Positions 1 to 9,137 are shown, counted from the first letter of the stretch. The stretch is 64,000 nt of DNA from Nocardioides donggukensis (GCF_014842875.1 NZ_JACYXZ010000004.1:62001-126000); one strand, 5' to 3'. Numbers and translations are program-made. The notes: generated by a model from the sequence alone, not told the origin.

Positions 1-318
1 CTCCAGGACCGGCTTCGGGGCGGCCTCGACCAGCTCCTTGGCCTCCTTCAGGCCGAGGCTGGTGAGGGCGCGCACCTCCTTGATGACGTTGATCTTCTTG
101 TCACCGGCGGCCTCGAGGACGACGTCGAACTCGTCCTGCTCGGCCGACTCCTCCGCGCCACCGGCGGCGCCGCCGGCGGCGGGGGCGGCCGCGACGGCGA
201 CCGGGGCGGCGGCGGTGACGCCGAAGGTCTCCTCGAACTGCTTCACGAACTCGGAGAGCTCGATGAGCGTCATCTCCTTGAACGCCTCGAGCAGCTCGTC
301 AGTGCTGAGCTTCGCCAT
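1..318 (-). CDS. rplL: 50S ribosomal protein L7/L12 (partial, C-terminus outside window)
   Basis: Forms the flexible stalk of the 50S subunit that recruits translation GTPases. Visible are the N-terminal dimerisation segment (starts [18 protein letters not shown]), an Ala/Gly/Pro-rich hinge at about residues 35-55, and the start of the C-terminal domain with the conserved run [17 protein letters not shown]. The coding frame runs off the left edge, so the last roughly 20 residues are missing. The ATG at 316-318 is preceded on the minus strand by GGAAAGG. It lies 65 nt downstream of rplJ and is certainly its operon partner. Confidence 0.98.
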   Translation of the reverse strand, partial: MAKLSTDELLEAFKEMTLIELSEFVKQFEETFGVTAAAPVAVAAAPAAGGAAGGAEESAEQDEFDVVLEAAGDKKINVIKEVRALTSLGLKEAKELVEAAPKPVLE

Positions 319-383
319 GATGGCTGAACCTTTCCGTTGTCGGCCCCGTCTGCGGGGGCCTGGTTTTCAGGTGGTGCCTGGGG

Positions 384-998
384 TCAGGCGTCGACGGCCT
401 CGTCGGCGGGTGCCTCCGGGGCCTCCTCGGCAGAGCTCTCGGCCGGAGCGGGAGCACCGGCACCACCTGCGAGGATCGAGGGGTCCTGCTCGGCCTTCGC
501 CTGCAGGGCGCCGGTGAGCCGGGCGGCCTGCGAGATCGGGGCGTTGAGCAGCTGGACGGTCTGGGTGAGCGAGGCCAGCATCGCGCCGGCCAGCTTGCCC
601 ATGAGCACCTCACGCGACTCGAGGTCGGCGAGCTTGCCGACCTCCTTCGCGTCGAGGAACGCACCGTCGAGGATCCCGCCCTTGATGATCAGGGCGGGGT
701 TCGCCTTGGCAAAGTCACGCAGGCCCTTGGCCGCCTCGACCACGTCGCCGTTGATGAAGGCGATGGCGGTCGGCCCCGTGAGCAGGTCATCGAAGTCACC
801 GATGCCCACCTCCCGGGCGGCGATCTGGGCGAGCGTGTTCTTGACCACGGCGTAGTTGGCGTTCTCGCCGAGGGAGCGCCGCAGTTCCTGCAGCTCCTTC
901 ACGGTGAGACCGCGGTAGTCGGTCAGCACAGCGCCTGCGGAGGAGTTGAACGAGTCAACGACCTCCGCGACGGCTGCTGCCTTGTCTGGCCGCGCCAT
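384..998 (-). CDS. rplJ: 50S ribosomal protein L10
   Basis: Anchors L7/L12 dimers to 23S rRNA and, in bacteria generally, represses its own operon by binding the leader mRNA. The 204-residue product starts [17 protein letters not shown] and has the typical L10 core ([15 protein letters not shown], then [11 protein letters not shown]). A Pro/Ala/Glu-rich tail of about 35 residues follows the L7/L12-binding helix, which is common in actinobacteria. A leader of about 200 nt carrying an attenuator-like hairpin precedes the gene. Confidence 0.98.
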   Translation of the reverse strand: MARPDKAAAVAEVVDSFNSSAGAVLTDYRGLTVKELQELRRSLGENANYAVVKNTLAQIAAREVGIGDFDDLLTGPTAIAFINGDVVEAAKGLRDFAKANPALIIKGGILDGAFLDAKEVGKLADLESREVLMGKLAGAMLASLTQTVQLLNAPISQAARLTGALQAKAEQDPSILAGGAGAPAPAESSAEEAPEAPADEAVDA

Positions 999-1049
999 GG
1001 GTCTCCTTCCGGTCCTTCACGAGTGAGACCCCCGGGCTGGCCGGGAACG

Positions 1050-1078
1050 AAAAAACGCCCCGGCGCAGGGCCAGGGCG
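1050..1078 (-). terminator. Attenuator-like intrinsic terminator in the rplJL leader
   Basis: Read on the minus strand, a GC-rich stem (CGCCC pairing with GGGCG around TGGCCCTGCGCC) is followed at once by six T residues, about 50 nt before the rplJ start. A second perfect 7-bp hairpin (CCGGGAG/CTCCCGG) lies just upstream at 1085-1102. A U-tailed hairpin inside the leader, between promoter and gene, fits the L10-leader autoregulation known in bacteria. Which structures actually compete is inference. Confidence 0.7.
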
Positions 1079-1206
1079 TGGACACCGGGAGCGAGCTCCC
1101 GGCACGTCGTGCTCTGTCACCTGCGCAGGCCGTCCGTATCTCTACGGTTCCTTCGGTCACACTGCTGGGCAGCACGACGACCGGCGGTCTCTGGATTCGG
1201 AACGGG

Positions 1207-1236
1207 AGTCTACGCAGCCCCGGCCGGGCGGGACAA
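1207..1236 (-). promoter_or_regulatory. Probable sigma-70 promoter of rplJL
   Basis: On the minus strand TTGTCC (1236-1231) and TAGACT (1212-1207) are separated by 18 bp, with a TG-type extended -10 context. This puts the transcription start about 200 nt ahead of rplJ and upstream of the leader hairpins. The promoter abuts the oppositely oriented DnaB-like gene. Confidence 0.6.
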
Positions 1237-1292
1237 ATCGGGGTGACCCCAATTGTCGGCAAATCCCGCGGATCGGCGTCGCGAGCGCGACA

Positions 1293-2300
1293 ATGGGCGG
1301 CGTGGACGATCAGCTGACCACCCTGAGCCGGGTGCTGGAGCGCACCGACGACCGCCTGCGCGCCGCCGCCGACGGAGCGGCCCGCGTCTGGCCGACCGGG
1401 TTCGAGTCGCTCGACCTGGCCCTCGGGGGCGGCTTCCGGGCCGGCAGCCTGGCGCTGGTCGCCGGCCCCCAGGGGCTGGGCAAGACGACGTTCGCCCTGC
1501 AGGTCGCGCGCAACGCCGTGTGTGCCGGCCACGTCGCGGTCTACTTCAGCTACGAGCACGACCCCGAGGACCTCATGCAGCGGCTGGTGACGCTGGAGGC
1601 GGGTGAGCGCTACGGCGTCGACTCGCCCGGTCTCGACAAGGTCCGGGCGGCCTTCGAGGACCACACCAACTCGGCCTCCCTCGACGACCGGATGACCGGG
1701 CTGCGGGGCGGCGACGAGGCCCTGAAGGCGGTGCGGGACTACGCCGACCGGCTGCACATCCACCGGTCCACCGGCACCTCCACCGACCTCGAGGTCATCA
1801 GCAGCTGCGTCGAGGAGGTCTGGCGGAGCACCGGCCAGATGCCGTTGGTGATCGTGGACTACCTGCAGAAGGTCAAGGTCCCGACCCCCGGGCTCAGCGA
1901 CGAGGACCGCACCGGCGTGATCGTGGAGAGCCTCAAGGACTTCGCGATCGACGGGGAGATGCCCGTGCTCGCCGTGGTGGCCTCCGACCGGGCCGGCATC
2001 CAGGCCGGCAAGCGGATGCGGGTCCAGCACCTGCGTGGCTCCTCCGCGCTGGCCTACGAGGCCGACGTGGTCCTCATCTTCAACCACAAGTACGACGTCG
2101 TGGCCCGGCACCACCTCGTCTACGACATCGGCAACGCCGAGCGGTTCCACCAGTGGGCGGTGCTGACCCTGGAGAAGAACCGGCAGGGCAAGGACGGCGT
2201 GAACCTCGAGTTCCGCAAGCGCTTCGAACAGAGCCGCTTCGAGTCCGACGGCCACATGGTCACCGAGCAGCTCGTCGACGAGCGGCTCTTCCAGGACTGA
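1293..2300 (+). CDS. DnaB-like RecA-fold ATPase, orphan, no N-terminal helicase domain
   Basis: The 335-residue protein matches only the C-terminal RecA-like motor of replicative helicases. A Walker A motif GPQGLGKTT lies at about residues 58-66, Walker B is in PLVIVDYLQKV at about 190, and RVQHLRGSSALAYEADVVL resembles the DnaB region that follows it. The DnaB N-terminal (DnaG-interacting) domain is absent, so it is not the replicative DnaB. The frame is open further upstream, but the ATG at 1293 gives a start just before the conserved part, and the longer version would run through the rplJ leader. It is encoded against the ribosomal operons on both sides. Its cellular role is unknown; related stand-alone ATPases occur in phages and in KaiC/RadA-like families. 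Confidence 0.8.
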   Translation: MGGVDDQLTTLSRVLERTDDRLRAAADGAARVWPTGFESLDLALGGGFRAGSLALVAGPQGLGKTTFALQVARNAVCAGHVAVYFSYEHDPEDLMQRLVTLEAGERYGVDSPGLDKVRAAFEDHTNSASLDDRMTGLRGGDEALKAVRDYADRLHIHRSTGTSTDLEVISSCVEEVWRSTGQMPLVIVDYLQKVKVPTPGLSDEDRTGVIVESLKDFAIDGEMPVLAVVASDRAGIQAGKRMRVQHLRGSSALAYEADVVLIFNHKYDVVARHHLVYDIGNAERFHQWAVLTLEKNRQGKDGVNLEFRKRFEQSRFESDGHMVTEQLVDERLFQD

Positions 2301-2424
2301 CCGCGGCTCCCACGCGACACCGGCGAACGCCGACGGCCCGGGCCGGGCGCGTGAGCGCCCGGGCACCGGGCCCGTCGGGTCGTCGTGCGGCCGTCGGGCG
2401 GCCGTCACCGGAGAGGGTGGCCGG

Positions 2425-3144
2425 TCAGGCCTGGCCCTCCTCCTCCTCGGCGACGTTGCGCGTCCGGTTCGGGTCGACCTGGACACCGGGGCCCATCGTG
2501 GTCGAGACGGTGACCCGCTTGATGTAGCGACCCTTGGAGCTGGACGGCTTGAGCCGCAGCACCTCCTCGAGGGCGGCGGCGTAGTTCTCGGCCAGCTGCA
2601 CCTCGGCGAACGACGCCTTGCCGATGATGAAGTGCAGGTTGGCGTGCCGGTCCACCCGGAACTCGATCTTGCCGCCCTTGATGTCGGAGACGGCCTTGGC
2701 GACGTCGGGGGTCACCGTGCCGGTCTTCGGGTTCGGCATCAGGCCGCGGGGGCCGAGCACGCGGCCGAGCCGGCCGACCTTGCCCATCATGTCCGGGGTG
2801 GCGACCACGGCGTCGAAGTCGGTCCAGCCGCCGGCCACCTTGTCGATGAGCTCGTCGCCGCCGACGATGTCGGCGCCGGCCTCACGGGCGGCGTCGGCCT
2901 TCTCGGCGTTCGCGAAGACCAGGACCTTGGCGGTCTTGCCGGTGCCGTGCGGCAGGTTCACGGTGCCGCGCACCATCTGGTCGGCCTTGCGGGGGTCGAC
3001 GCCGAGACGCATGACCACGTCGACGGTCTCGTCGAACTTCTTCTTGCTGGCGGACTTGGCGATCTTGATCGCGGTCAGCGGGGCGTGGAGCTCGTCCTGG
3101 TCGAACGACGCGGCCGCTGCGCGGTAGGTCTTGCTGCGCTGCAT
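2425..3144 (-). CDS. rplA: 50S ribosomal protein L1
   Basis: L1-stalk protein that helps release E-site tRNA and often represses rplKA translation. The 239-residue product starts [20 protein letters not shown] and contains the conserved [17 protein letters not shown] and [13 protein letters not shown] motifs. An in-frame ATG at 3201 would add 19 residues without similarity to L1, so the start at 3144 is preferred. It follows rplK by 121 nt in the order standard for bacteria. Confidence 0.98.
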   Translation of the reverse strand: MQRSKTYRAAAASFDQDELHAPLTAIKIAKSASKKKFDETVDVVMRLGVDPRKADQMVRGTVNLPHGTGKTAKVLVFANAEKADAAREAGADIVGGDELIDKVAGGWTDFDAVVATPDMMGKVGRLGRVLGPRGLMPNPKTGTVTPDVAKAVSDIKGGKIEFRVDRHANLHFIIGKASFAEVQLAENYAAALEEVLRLKPSSSKGRYIKRVTVSTTMGPGVQVDPNRTRNVAEEEEGQA

Positions 3145-3265
3145 GTCTGGTTCTCTCTTCTGTCCAGGTGTGGTCTCGGTGAGCCAGCGCGGCTCTGCCA
3201 CTGTTGTCAGGTCCTGTCCGTGACGCGTCGGGTCGACCGCGGTGCGGCCGGCTCGACCGGCAGGG

Positions 3266-3697
3266 TCAGTCGGTCGTGATGCCCATCGAGCGGGCGGTGC
3301 CCTCCACGATCTTCATCGCGGCGTCGACGTTGTTGGCGTTGAGGTCGGGGAGCTTGGTCGTCGCGATCTCGCGCACCTGGTCCTTGGTCAGCTTGCCGAC
3401 CTTGTCCTTGTGCGGGACCGACGAGCCCTTCTTGAGGCCGGCGGCCTTCTTGATCAGCTCCGCGGCCGGCGGCGTCTTCGTGATGAAGGTGAACGACCGG
3501 TCCTCGTAGATCGTGATCTCGACCGGGATCACGTTGCCGCGCATCGACTCGGTCTGCGCGTTGTAAGCCTTGCAGAAGTCCATGATGTTCACGCCGTGGG
3601 GACCGAGGGCGGTACCCACCGGCGGAGCCGGAGTTGCTGCGCCGGCCTGCAGCTGCACCTTGACCAGGGCAGCGACCTTCTTCTTCTTCGGGGGCAT
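3266..3697 (-). CDS. rplK: 50S ribosomal protein L11
   Basis: GTPase-centre protein that binds 23S rRNA and is the target region of thiopeptide antibiotics. At 143 residues ([19 protein letters not shown]) it has normal family length, with the Pro-rich N-terminal motif [20 protein letters not shown] and the C-terminal rRNA-binding domain. A start at 3742 would add 15 unrelated residues. AGGAAATG-type spacing (revcomp of the 3698-3710 region) supports the ATG at 3697. Confidence 0.98.
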   Translation of the reverse strand: MPPKKKKVAALVKVQLQAGAATPAPPVGTALGPHGVNIMDFCKAYNAQTESMRGNVIPVEITIYEDRSFTFITKTPPAAELIKKAAGLKKGSSVPHKDKVGKLTKDQVREIATTKLPDLNANNVDAAMKIVEGTARSMGITTD

Positions 3698-3779
3698 TTC
3701 CTTCTCTCTCTCGTGGTCATGACGGGGTGGTTCCCCTGCCACATGTCGTGCGTCCGGCCCTCGCGGGCTCGGGCCCGGC

Positions 3780-4637
3780 TCAGACCTTCTGGATCTGGCT
3801 GAAGCTCAGCTCGACCGGGGTCTCCCGGCCGAAGATCTCGACGAGGGCCTTGACCCTCTGCGACTCGGCGTTGATCTCGGTGATCGTGGCGTGCAGGGTC
3901 GCGAACGGCCCGTCCACCACCATGACCGAGTCGGACACGTCGAAGTCGGCGACCTCGACGGGCTTCTTCGCCGCACCGCCGGCGGCGCCGGTCGGCGTGC
4001 CGGCCGCGCTGGCCTCGGCCTCGGCGGCGGCCACGACGGCCGGGGCGAGCATGCCCTCGACCTCGGCCATGCTCAGCGGCACCGGCTGGTGGCTGTGGCC
4101 GACGAAGCCGGTGACCGAGGGGGTGTGCCGGACCGCGGCCCACGACTCGTCGGTGAGGTCCATCCGGACCAGCACGTAGCCGGGGAGGACGGTGCGCTTG
4201 ACGAGCTTGCGCTGGCCGTTCTTGATCTCGGCGACCTCCTCGATGGGGACCACGATCTCGTGGATGTAGTCCTCCATGTTCAAGGAGATGATCCGGTTCT
4301 CGAGGTTGGCCTTCACCCGGTTCTCCATGCCGGAGTAGGTGTGGACGACGTACCAGTCGCCCGGCTTGGCCCACAGCGCACGCCGGAACTCCTCGAGGGC
4401 GTCGCTCTCCTCCTCGCCCGCTTCGTCGCCAGCCTGGTCGCCGGCCTCGGGCTCCTCGCCGGACTCGTCCGCCGCCTCCGGCTCCGCGGCCGGCTCGGCG
4501 TCCTGGGCCGCCTCGGGGGAGTCGTCCGGTGCGGCCTCGGGCGCGGAGGCGTCCGCGGACGACTCCGGCTCCGACTCGCCGATGGGCTCGACCTCAGGCG
4601 CCTCGGCGGCTACCTGCTCGTCGTACTGCTCCGACAC
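3780..4637 (-). CDS. nusG: Transcription termination/antitermination protein NusG
   Basis: Binds RNA polymerase and Rho and couples transcription to translation. The 285-residue protein begins with an acidic Glu/Ala/Pro/Asp-rich extension of about 80 residues, typical of actinobacterial NusG. The NGN domain follows ([19 protein letters not shown] at 91-109; [13 protein letters not shown] at 149-161), and the C-terminal KOW domain lies at about 236-285 ([15 protein letters not shown]). An Ala/Gly-rich insert of about 30 residues (about 200-225) lengthens the linker between NGN and KOW. It lies between secE and rplK. Confidence 0.97.
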   Translation of the reverse strand: MSEQYDEQVAAEAPEVEPIGESEPESSADASAPEAAPDDSPEAAQDAEPAAEPEAADESGEEPEAGDQAGDEAGEEESDALEEFRRALWAKPGDWYVVHTYSGMENRVKANLENRIISLNMEDYIHEIVVPIEEVAEIKNGQRKLVKRTVLPGYVLVRMDLTDESWAAVRHTPSVTGFVGHSHQPVPLSMAEVEGMLAPAVVAAAEAEASAAGTPTGAAGGAAKKPVEVADFDVSDSVMVVDGPFATLHATITEINAESQRVKALVEIFGRETPVELSFSQIQKV

Positions 4638-4719
4638 GTGATGACTCCGTGCTTCTCGTGGATCGATGGTCTGGCCTGCGGGGTCGCCCCCCGGCCCGGG
4701 GATGCTGGTGGCCGCGGCG

Positions 4720-4968
4720 CTACTGGGCGTTGCGGCCGGCGAAGATCTCGAAGACGAGCTGGCCGAAGCCCAGGTCGAGCAACGACACGATCGTCATCAT
4801 CACCAGCACGAACACCATGACCACGATGAAGTAGGTGATCAGCTGCTGCTGGGTGGGCCAGACGACCTTGCGCAGCTCGGCGACGACCTGGCGGTAGAAG
4901 GTGACCGGGTTCGTGCGCTCGCGGCTCTCGCCGCCCGATCGCCGGGCTGCGTCGCTGCTGTCCGACAC
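4720..4968 (-). CDS. secE: Preprotein translocase subunit SecE
   Basis: Essential small subunit of the SecYEG channel. The single transmembrane helix ([21 protein letters not shown], about residues 43-63) follows the conserved cytoplasmic hinge [23 protein letters not shown] at 4968 is chosen because GGTGAGG lies immediately upstream and the product (82 residues) then has the usual actinobacterial size. The ATG at 5037 lies inside the tRNA-Trp gene and is rejected. Confidence 0.95.
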   Translation of the reverse strand: MSDSSDAARRSGGESRERTNPVTFYRQVVAELRKVVWPTQQQLITYFIVVMVFVLVMMTIVSLLDLGFGQLVFEIFAGRNAQ

Positions 4969-5010
4969 GTTCCTCACCTTCCGCTGTCCTCGACGGTTGC
5001 TGCCTGTTCG

Positions 5011-5083
5011 CAGGGCACGAGGGACTTGAACCCCCAACCTTCGGTTTTGGAGACCGATGCTCTGCCAGTTGAGCTAGTGCCCT
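5011..5083 (-). tRNA. tRNA-Trp (anticodon CCA)
   Basis: A 73-nt cloverleaf. The acceptor stem AGGGCAC pairs with GTGCCCT with a G discriminator. The D-arm region is AGCTCAACTGGCAGAGC, the anticodon loop carries CCA and the T-arm is GGGTTCAAGTCC. It is placed directly ahead of secE, as in Streptomyces and mycobacteria. Confidence 0.97.
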
Positions 5084-5170
5084 CCGGTGGATCCGCGGTC
5101 CGCCCCGAGGTCCCCCGACCGGATCCGGCCTGAGGGCATGACTGAGCATGGTGCGATCCACCAAACGGGG

Positions 5171-5201
5171 AGTCTACGTGCAAAGCCGAGGACTCGTCCA
5201 A
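5171..5201 (-). promoter_or_regulatory. Probable promoter of the tRNA-Trp-secE-nusG transcript
   Basis: On the minus strand TTGGAC (5201-5196) and TAGACT (5176-5171) lie 19 bp apart, about 90 nt upstream of tRNA-Trp. The -10 hexamer is identical to the one proposed for rplJL. The spacing is slightly long. Confidence 0.45.
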
Positions 5202-5278
5202 ACCGCCCGCCCGCCCGGGCCGCCCCGGCCGGTGAACGGGCCTGCGCGCCGCTGCCCGGCCGCCTCTACGATGGTGCC

Positions 5279-6499
5279 ATGTGCGCCCACCACGCCGCCC
5301 GTGACCGCCGCGTCTCGAACCGGATCGGCAGCATCGCCGAGTCCGCCACGCTCAAGGTCGACGCCAAGGCCAAGGCCCTCAAGGCCGAGGGCCGCCCGGT
5401 CATCGGGTTCGGCGCCGGCGAGCCCGACTTCCCCACCCCCGACTACGTCGTCGAGGCGGCGGTGGAGGCCTGCCGGGACCCGAAGAACCACCGCTACACC
5501 CCCGCCGGCGGCCTCCCCGAGCTGAAGAAGGCGATCGTCGAGAAGACCCGGCGCGACAGCGGGCTCGAGATCGAGCCGAGCCAGGTGCTGGTCACCAACG
5601 GCGGCAAGCAGGCGATCTACGCCGCCTTCGCGACGATGCTCGATCCCGGCGACGAGGTGATCGTGCCCGCGCCGTACTGGACGACCTACCCCGAGTCGAT
5701 CCAGCTCGCCGGCGGCACCGCGGTCGAGGTGCTCGCCGACGAGACCCAGGACTACAAGGTCACCCCCGAGCAGCTCGAGGCGGTGCGCACCGAGGCGACG
5801 AAGGTGCTCCTGTTCGTCTCGCCGTCCAACCCGACGGGGGCCGTCTACACCGCCGAGGAGATCCGGGCGATCGGCCGCTGGGCCGAGGAGCACGGCCTCT
5901 GGGTGCTCACCGACGAGATCTACGAGCACCTCGTCTACGACGGCGTCGAGACCGGGTCGCTGCCGGTGCTCTGCCCCTCGCTCGCCGACCACTGCGTGGT
6001 CGTCAACGGGGTGGCCAAGACCTACGCGATGACCGGCTGGCGGGTCGGCTGGATGATCGGCCCGGCCGACCTGGTCAAGGCCGCCACCAACCTCCAGTCG
6101 CACGCGACCTCGAACGTCTCCAACGTGGCCCAGCGGGCCGCGCTGGCGGCGGTCTCCGGGGACCTGGCCGCGGTGGAGGAGATGAAGCTCGCCTTCGACC
6201 GGCGCCGAAGGACGATCGTGACGATGCTCAACGAGATCGACGGCGTCGTCTGCCCCACCCCGCACGGTGCGTTCTACGCCTACCCGTCGGTGAAGGGCCT
6301 GCTCGGGCGGCCGCTGGGCGAGGACGGTGTGGTCGCCGAGGACTCCACGCAGCTGGCCGAGTACATCCTCGAGCGGGCCGAGGTCGCCGTGGTGCCCGGG
6401 GAGGCGTTCGGCTCCCCCGGCTACCTGCGGCTCTCCTACGCCCTGGGCGACGACGACCTGGCCGAGGGCATCACCCGCCTGCAGAAGCTCTTCGCCTGA
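5279..6499 (+). CDS. aspC: Pyridoxal-phosphate-dependent aspartate aminotransferase (class I)
   Basis: Transfers the amino group between aspartate and 2-oxoglutarate. The 406-residue product has the class I fold: [14 protein letters not shown] near the N-terminus, [11 protein letters not shown] with the conserved Asn, [11 protein letters not shown] with the PLP-binding Asp and Tyr, and the Schiff-base lysine in [16 protein letters not shown]. The ATG at 5279 is favoured because a -10-like TACGAT ends 6 nt before it (leaderless start) and upstream codons show no homology. The longer frame from 5087 crosses the tRNA-Trp promoter. Confidence 0.93.
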   Translation: MCAHHAARDRRVSNRIGSIAESATLKVDAKAKALKAEGRPVIGFGAGEPDFPTPDYVVEAAVEACRDPKNHRYTPAGGLPELKKAIVEKTRRDSGLEIEPSQVLVTNGGKQAIYAAFATMLDPGDEVIVPAPYWTTYPESIQLAGGTAVEVLADETQDYKVTPEQLEAVRTEATKVLLFVSPSNPTGAVYTAEEIRAIGRWAEEHGLWVLTDEIYEHLVYDGVETGSLPVLCPSLADHCVVVNGVAKTYAMTGWRVGWMIGPADLVKAATNLQSHATSNVSNVAQRAALAAVSGDLAAVEEMKLAFDRRRRTIVTMLNEIDGVVCPTPHGAFYAYPSVKGLLGRPLGEDGVVAEDSTQLAEYILERAEVAVVPGEAFGSPGYLRLSYALGDDDLAEGITRLQKLFA

Positions 6500-6503
6500 C
6501 GTG

Positions 6504-6540
6504 CCGACCCGTCGTTTCCGTCCAGGCTCGGACGGGTCGG
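6504..6540 (+). terminator. Hairpin between aspC and add
   Basis: A perfect 10-bp inverted repeat, CCGACCCGTC with GACGGGTCGG, fills the gap between the aspC stop and the add GTG. There is no T tract. The left arm shares CGACCCGTCG with the 32-bp tandem repeats elsewhere in the window. Confidence 0.5.
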
Positions 6541-6541
6541 C

Positions 6542-7579
6542 GTGAGCGGGCGGCGGCGCGAGCTCGCCTCACTGCCGAAGGCACACCTGCACCTGCACTT
6601 CACGGGGTCGATGCGGCACGGGACGCTGGTGGAGCTGGCCGCGCGCGACGGCGTACACCTGCCGGAGGCGCTGGTGGCGGACTGGCCGCCCCGGCTCTCC
6701 GCGGCGGACGAGAAGGGCTGGTTCCGGTTCCAGCGGCTCTACGACGTGGCCCGCTCGGTGCTGCGGACGCCCGAGGACGTCCGGCGACTGGTGCTCGAGG
6801 CGGCCGAGGACGACGTCGCGGACGGCGGGCGCTGGCTGGAGATCCAGGTCGACCCGAGCGGGTACGCCGCCCGGTTCGGCGGGATCACCGCGTTCACCGA
6901 CCTGGTGCTCGACGCGGTCCGGGACGCCTCGGCCCGGACCGGGCTCGGGATCGCCGTGCTGGTCGCCGCCAACCGGACCCGGCACCCGCTGGACGCCCGC
7001 ACCCTGGCCCGGCTGGCCGCGCAGTACGCCGGCCGCGGCGTGGTCGGCTTCGGGCTCTCCAACGACGAGCGGCGCGGCACCACGTCCGACTTCGCGCCGG
7101 CGTTCGCGATCGCCGACCGGGCCGGGCTGCTGCTGGCGCCGCACGGGGGCGAGCTGGCCGGGCCGGCCCACGTGCACGCCTGCGTCGAGGAGCTGCGCGC
7201 CGGCCGGCTGGGGCACGGCGTCCGGGCCACGGAGGACCCGGCCCTGCTGGACCGGCTGGTGGCCCGCGGGGTGGCCTTCGAGGTGTGCCCGGTGTCCAAC
7301 GTGGCGCTCGGGGTCTACTCCGACCTGACCTCGGTGCCGCTGCCGCAGCTGCTCGAGGCGGGGGCCACGGTGGCGCTGGGCGCGGACGACCCGCTGCTGT
7401 TCGGCTCCCGGTTGGAGGGGCAGTACGCCACCATGCGCGCCGCGCACGACCTCTCCGACGAGCAGCTGGCCGAGCTGGCGCGGATGTCGTTCCAGGCCTC
7501 GCGGGCCCCCTCCGACCTGGTCGCCCGGGCCCTCGCCGACATCGACACCTGGCTCGACCCGTCGCCAGTGTCGGCCTGA
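6542..7579 (+). CDS. add: Adenosine deaminase
   Basis: Hydrolyses adenosine to inosine in purine salvage. The metal-binding His pair is in HLHLHF (residues 15-20). HGGELAGPAH carries the third zinc His and the catalytic Glu, and LGHGVRATED the conserved GHG. ALGADDPLLFG ends the active site with the Asp-Asp pair. The GTG at 6542 immediately follows the hairpin after aspC. The last codons (SPVSA) and the stop lie inside the first copy of the 32-bp repeat, so the repeat has reached the very end of the reading frame. Confidence 0.92.
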   Translation: MSGRRRELASLPKAHLHLHFTGSMRHGTLVELAARDGVHLPEALVADWPPRLSAADEKGWFRFQRLYDVARSVLRTPEDVRRLVLEAAEDDVADGGRWLEIQVDPSGYAARFGGITAFTDLVLDAVRDASARTGLGIAVLVAANRTRHPLDARTLARLAAQYAGRGVVGFGLSNDERRGTTSDFAPAFAIADRAGLLLAPHGGELAGPAHVHACVEELRAGRLGHGVRATEDPALLDRLVARGVAFEVCPVSNVALGVYSDLTSVPLPQLLEAGATVALGADDPLLFGSRLEGQYATMRAAHDLSDEQLAELARMSFQASRAPSDLVARALADIDTWLDPSPVSA

Positions 7580-7672
7580 GCCCCGCCGACCCGTCGTCAG
7601 TGTCGGCCTCAGGACCGCCGACCCGTCGTCAGTGTCGGCCTCGGGACCGCCGACCCGTCGCCAGTGTCGGCC
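7555..7672 (+). repeat. Four tandem copies of a 32-bp-period repeat between add and murB
   Basis: Copies start at 7555, 7587, 7619 and 7651, exactly 32 bp apart. Each has a conserved 22-bp core, CGACCCGTCG followed by YCAGTGTCGGCC, then a 10-bp more variable linker. CCGAC and GTCGG in each core can form a 5-bp stem. The array runs from the last add codons to the base before the murB stop codon. Confidence 0.9.
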
Positions 7673-8749
7673 TCACAGGGTGCAGGCGACCAGCACGGGC
7701 TCGTTGACGAGGCGGACCGCGAACCGCTCCTCGACACCGGCGCGCACCTCGCGGGCCAGGTCCAGCAGCTCGGCGGTGGAGGCGCCCCCGCGGTTGGTGA
7801 GCGCCAGCGTGTGCTTGGTGGACAGGCCCACGCGGGCACCGTCGCGGTCCAGGCCGTAGCCCTTGCCGAAGCCGGCCCGCTCGATGAGCCAGGCCGCGCT
7901 GGTCTTCACCGAGCCGTCCGGCTGGGCGAACCGGGGGGCCTCGGCCGGGAGCCGCTCGGCGACGTCGGCCGGCAGGACCGGGTTGGTGAAGAAGGAGCCC
8001 GCGCTCCAGGTGTCGTGGTCGTCGGCGTCGAGGACCATGCCCTTGCCGGCGCGCAGGGCCAGCACCGCCCGGCGTACGTCGGCCAGGGGCGCCCGCTCCC
8101 CGATCCCGACGTCGAGGGCTCGGGCCAGCTCGGCGTACCCGACCGGCGAGCCGAGGCCGCCGACCGGCAGCTGAAAGGTCACCGTGAGCACGACGAACCT
8201 GTCCGGCTCGGCCTTGAACCGGCTGTGCCGGTAGCCGAAGCCGCAGTCGGCCGCGGCGATCGTGCGGACCCGGCGCTCGACCCGGTCGAACGCCCGGACC
8301 GACGCCACCGTCTGCGAGACCTCCTGGCCGTAGGCGCCGACGTTCTGGATCGGGGTGGCGCCCACGCTGCCGGGGATGCCGGAGAGGGCCTCGATGCCGG
8401 ACCACCCCTCGCGCACCGCCCGCGCGACCAGCGTGTCCCAGGACTCGCCGGCGGCGACCGTGACCAGCACCCCGCCGCACGAGGGGTCGGCCCCGGGCTC
8501 GACATCGGGTCGCACGCCGCGGGTGGCGACCTCGACGACGGTGCCGGGGAAGCCCGCGTCGGCGACCACCAGGTTGCTGCCGCCGGCGACGAGCAGCACG
8601 GGCTGGTCCGCGGCGTCGGCCGACCGCACCGCGTCGACCAGGTCCTGCTCGGTCTCCGCGCGCACCCATCGGGCGCCCGGCCCACCCAGGCGGAGCGTGG
8701 TGTGCTGGGACAGGTGCGGGACCTCGGCCGGGTGGTGCCGCTCAGACAC
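7673..8749 (-). CDS. murB: UDP-N-acetylenolpyruvoylglucosamine reductase
   Basis: FAD enzyme that reduces UDP-GlcNAc-enolpyruvate to UDP-MurNAc, a committed step of peptidoglycan synthesis. The product is 358 residues. It shows the FAD-binding LLVAGGSNLVVADAGF, the substrate loop GWSGIEALSGIPGSVGATPIQNVGAYG, GFGYRHSRFK, and the catalytic Ser in DTWSAGSFFTNPV. GTG at 8749 overlaps the upstream dehydratase stop by 8 bp (GTGTCTGA); an alternative start at 8788 would overlap much more. It is co-directional with hadA/hadB-like genes, as in Streptomyces. Confidence 0.94.
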   Translation of the reverse strand: MSERHHPAEVPHLSQHTTLRLGGPGARWVRAETEQDLVDAVRSADAADQPVLLVAGGSNLVVADAGFPGTVVEVATRGVRPDVEPGADPSCGGVLVTVAAGESWDTLVARAVREGWSGIEALSGIPGSVGATPIQNVGAYGQEVSQTVASVRAFDRVERRVRTIAAADCGFGYRHSRFKAEPDRFVVLTVTFQLPVGGLGSPVGYAELARALDVGIGERAPLADVRRAVLALRAGKGMVLDADDHDTWSAGSFFTNPVLPADVAERLPAEAPRFAQPDGSVKTSAAWLIERAGFGKGYGLDRDGARVGLSTKHTLALTNRGGASTAELLDLAREVRAGVEERFAVRLVNEPVLVACTL

Positions 8750-9137
8750 GCACGACCGCCCGCGCGGCACCGAGCACCTTCGCGCCACCGGAGGTGACCT
8801 CGAGCCCGATCGTCGCCAGCCCGTCCTCGACCGACTTCACCGTGCCGGTGACCTCGATCCCGACTCCCTCATCGTCGTCGGGCACCACGACGGGCTTGGT
8901 GAACTTCGCGCCCAGCTCGACCACCCGCCCCGGGCCGCCGGCCCAGGCGTCGACCGCGCGTGCGGCGAGGGCCATCGTGTACATGCCGTGGGCGATCACC
9001 CCGGGCAGGCCGACCGAGGTGGCCACCCGGTCCGACCAGTGGATCGGGTTGAAGTCGCCACTGGCGCCGGCGTAGCGGACCAGGTCGCCCCGCGTGACGA
9101 CGTACGACTGGGGCTCGAGGTCGGTGCCCGCGATCAT
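8742..9137 (-). CDS. MaoC-family (3R)-hydroxyacyl-thioester dehydratase subunit, HadB-like
   Basis: A hotdog-fold hydratase-2 protein of 131 residues. The catalytic Asp/His signature is visible in SGDFNPIHWSDRVATSVGLP followed by GVIAHGMYTM. ATG at 9137 forms an ATGA overlap with the stop of the partner gene. Such pairs form heterodimers, the HadB-like subunit carrying the catalytic residues. In mycobacteria the HadAB and HadBC pairs serve FAS-II. Here, next to murB and rpmG, the physiological substrate is not known. Confidence 0.88.
   Translation of the reverse strand: MIAGTDLEPQSYVVTRGDLVRYAGASGDFNPIHWSDRVATSVGLPGVIAHGMYTMALAARAVDAWAGGPGRVVELGAKFTKPVVVPDDDEGVGIEVTGTVKSVEDGLATIGLEVTSGGAKVLGAARAVVRV

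Noticed and set aside
1017-2486. 489-residue open frame on the minus strand
   Set aside because: It mirrors the DnaB-like ATPase gene; the translated sequence is Leu/Val/Asp/Gly/His-rich shadow text with no family motif and it covers the rplJ promoter.
7555-7672. CRISPR array
   Set aside because: Period is 32 bp with 22 bp conserved, leaving only a 10-bp linker that is itself similar between copies; no cas genes are present.
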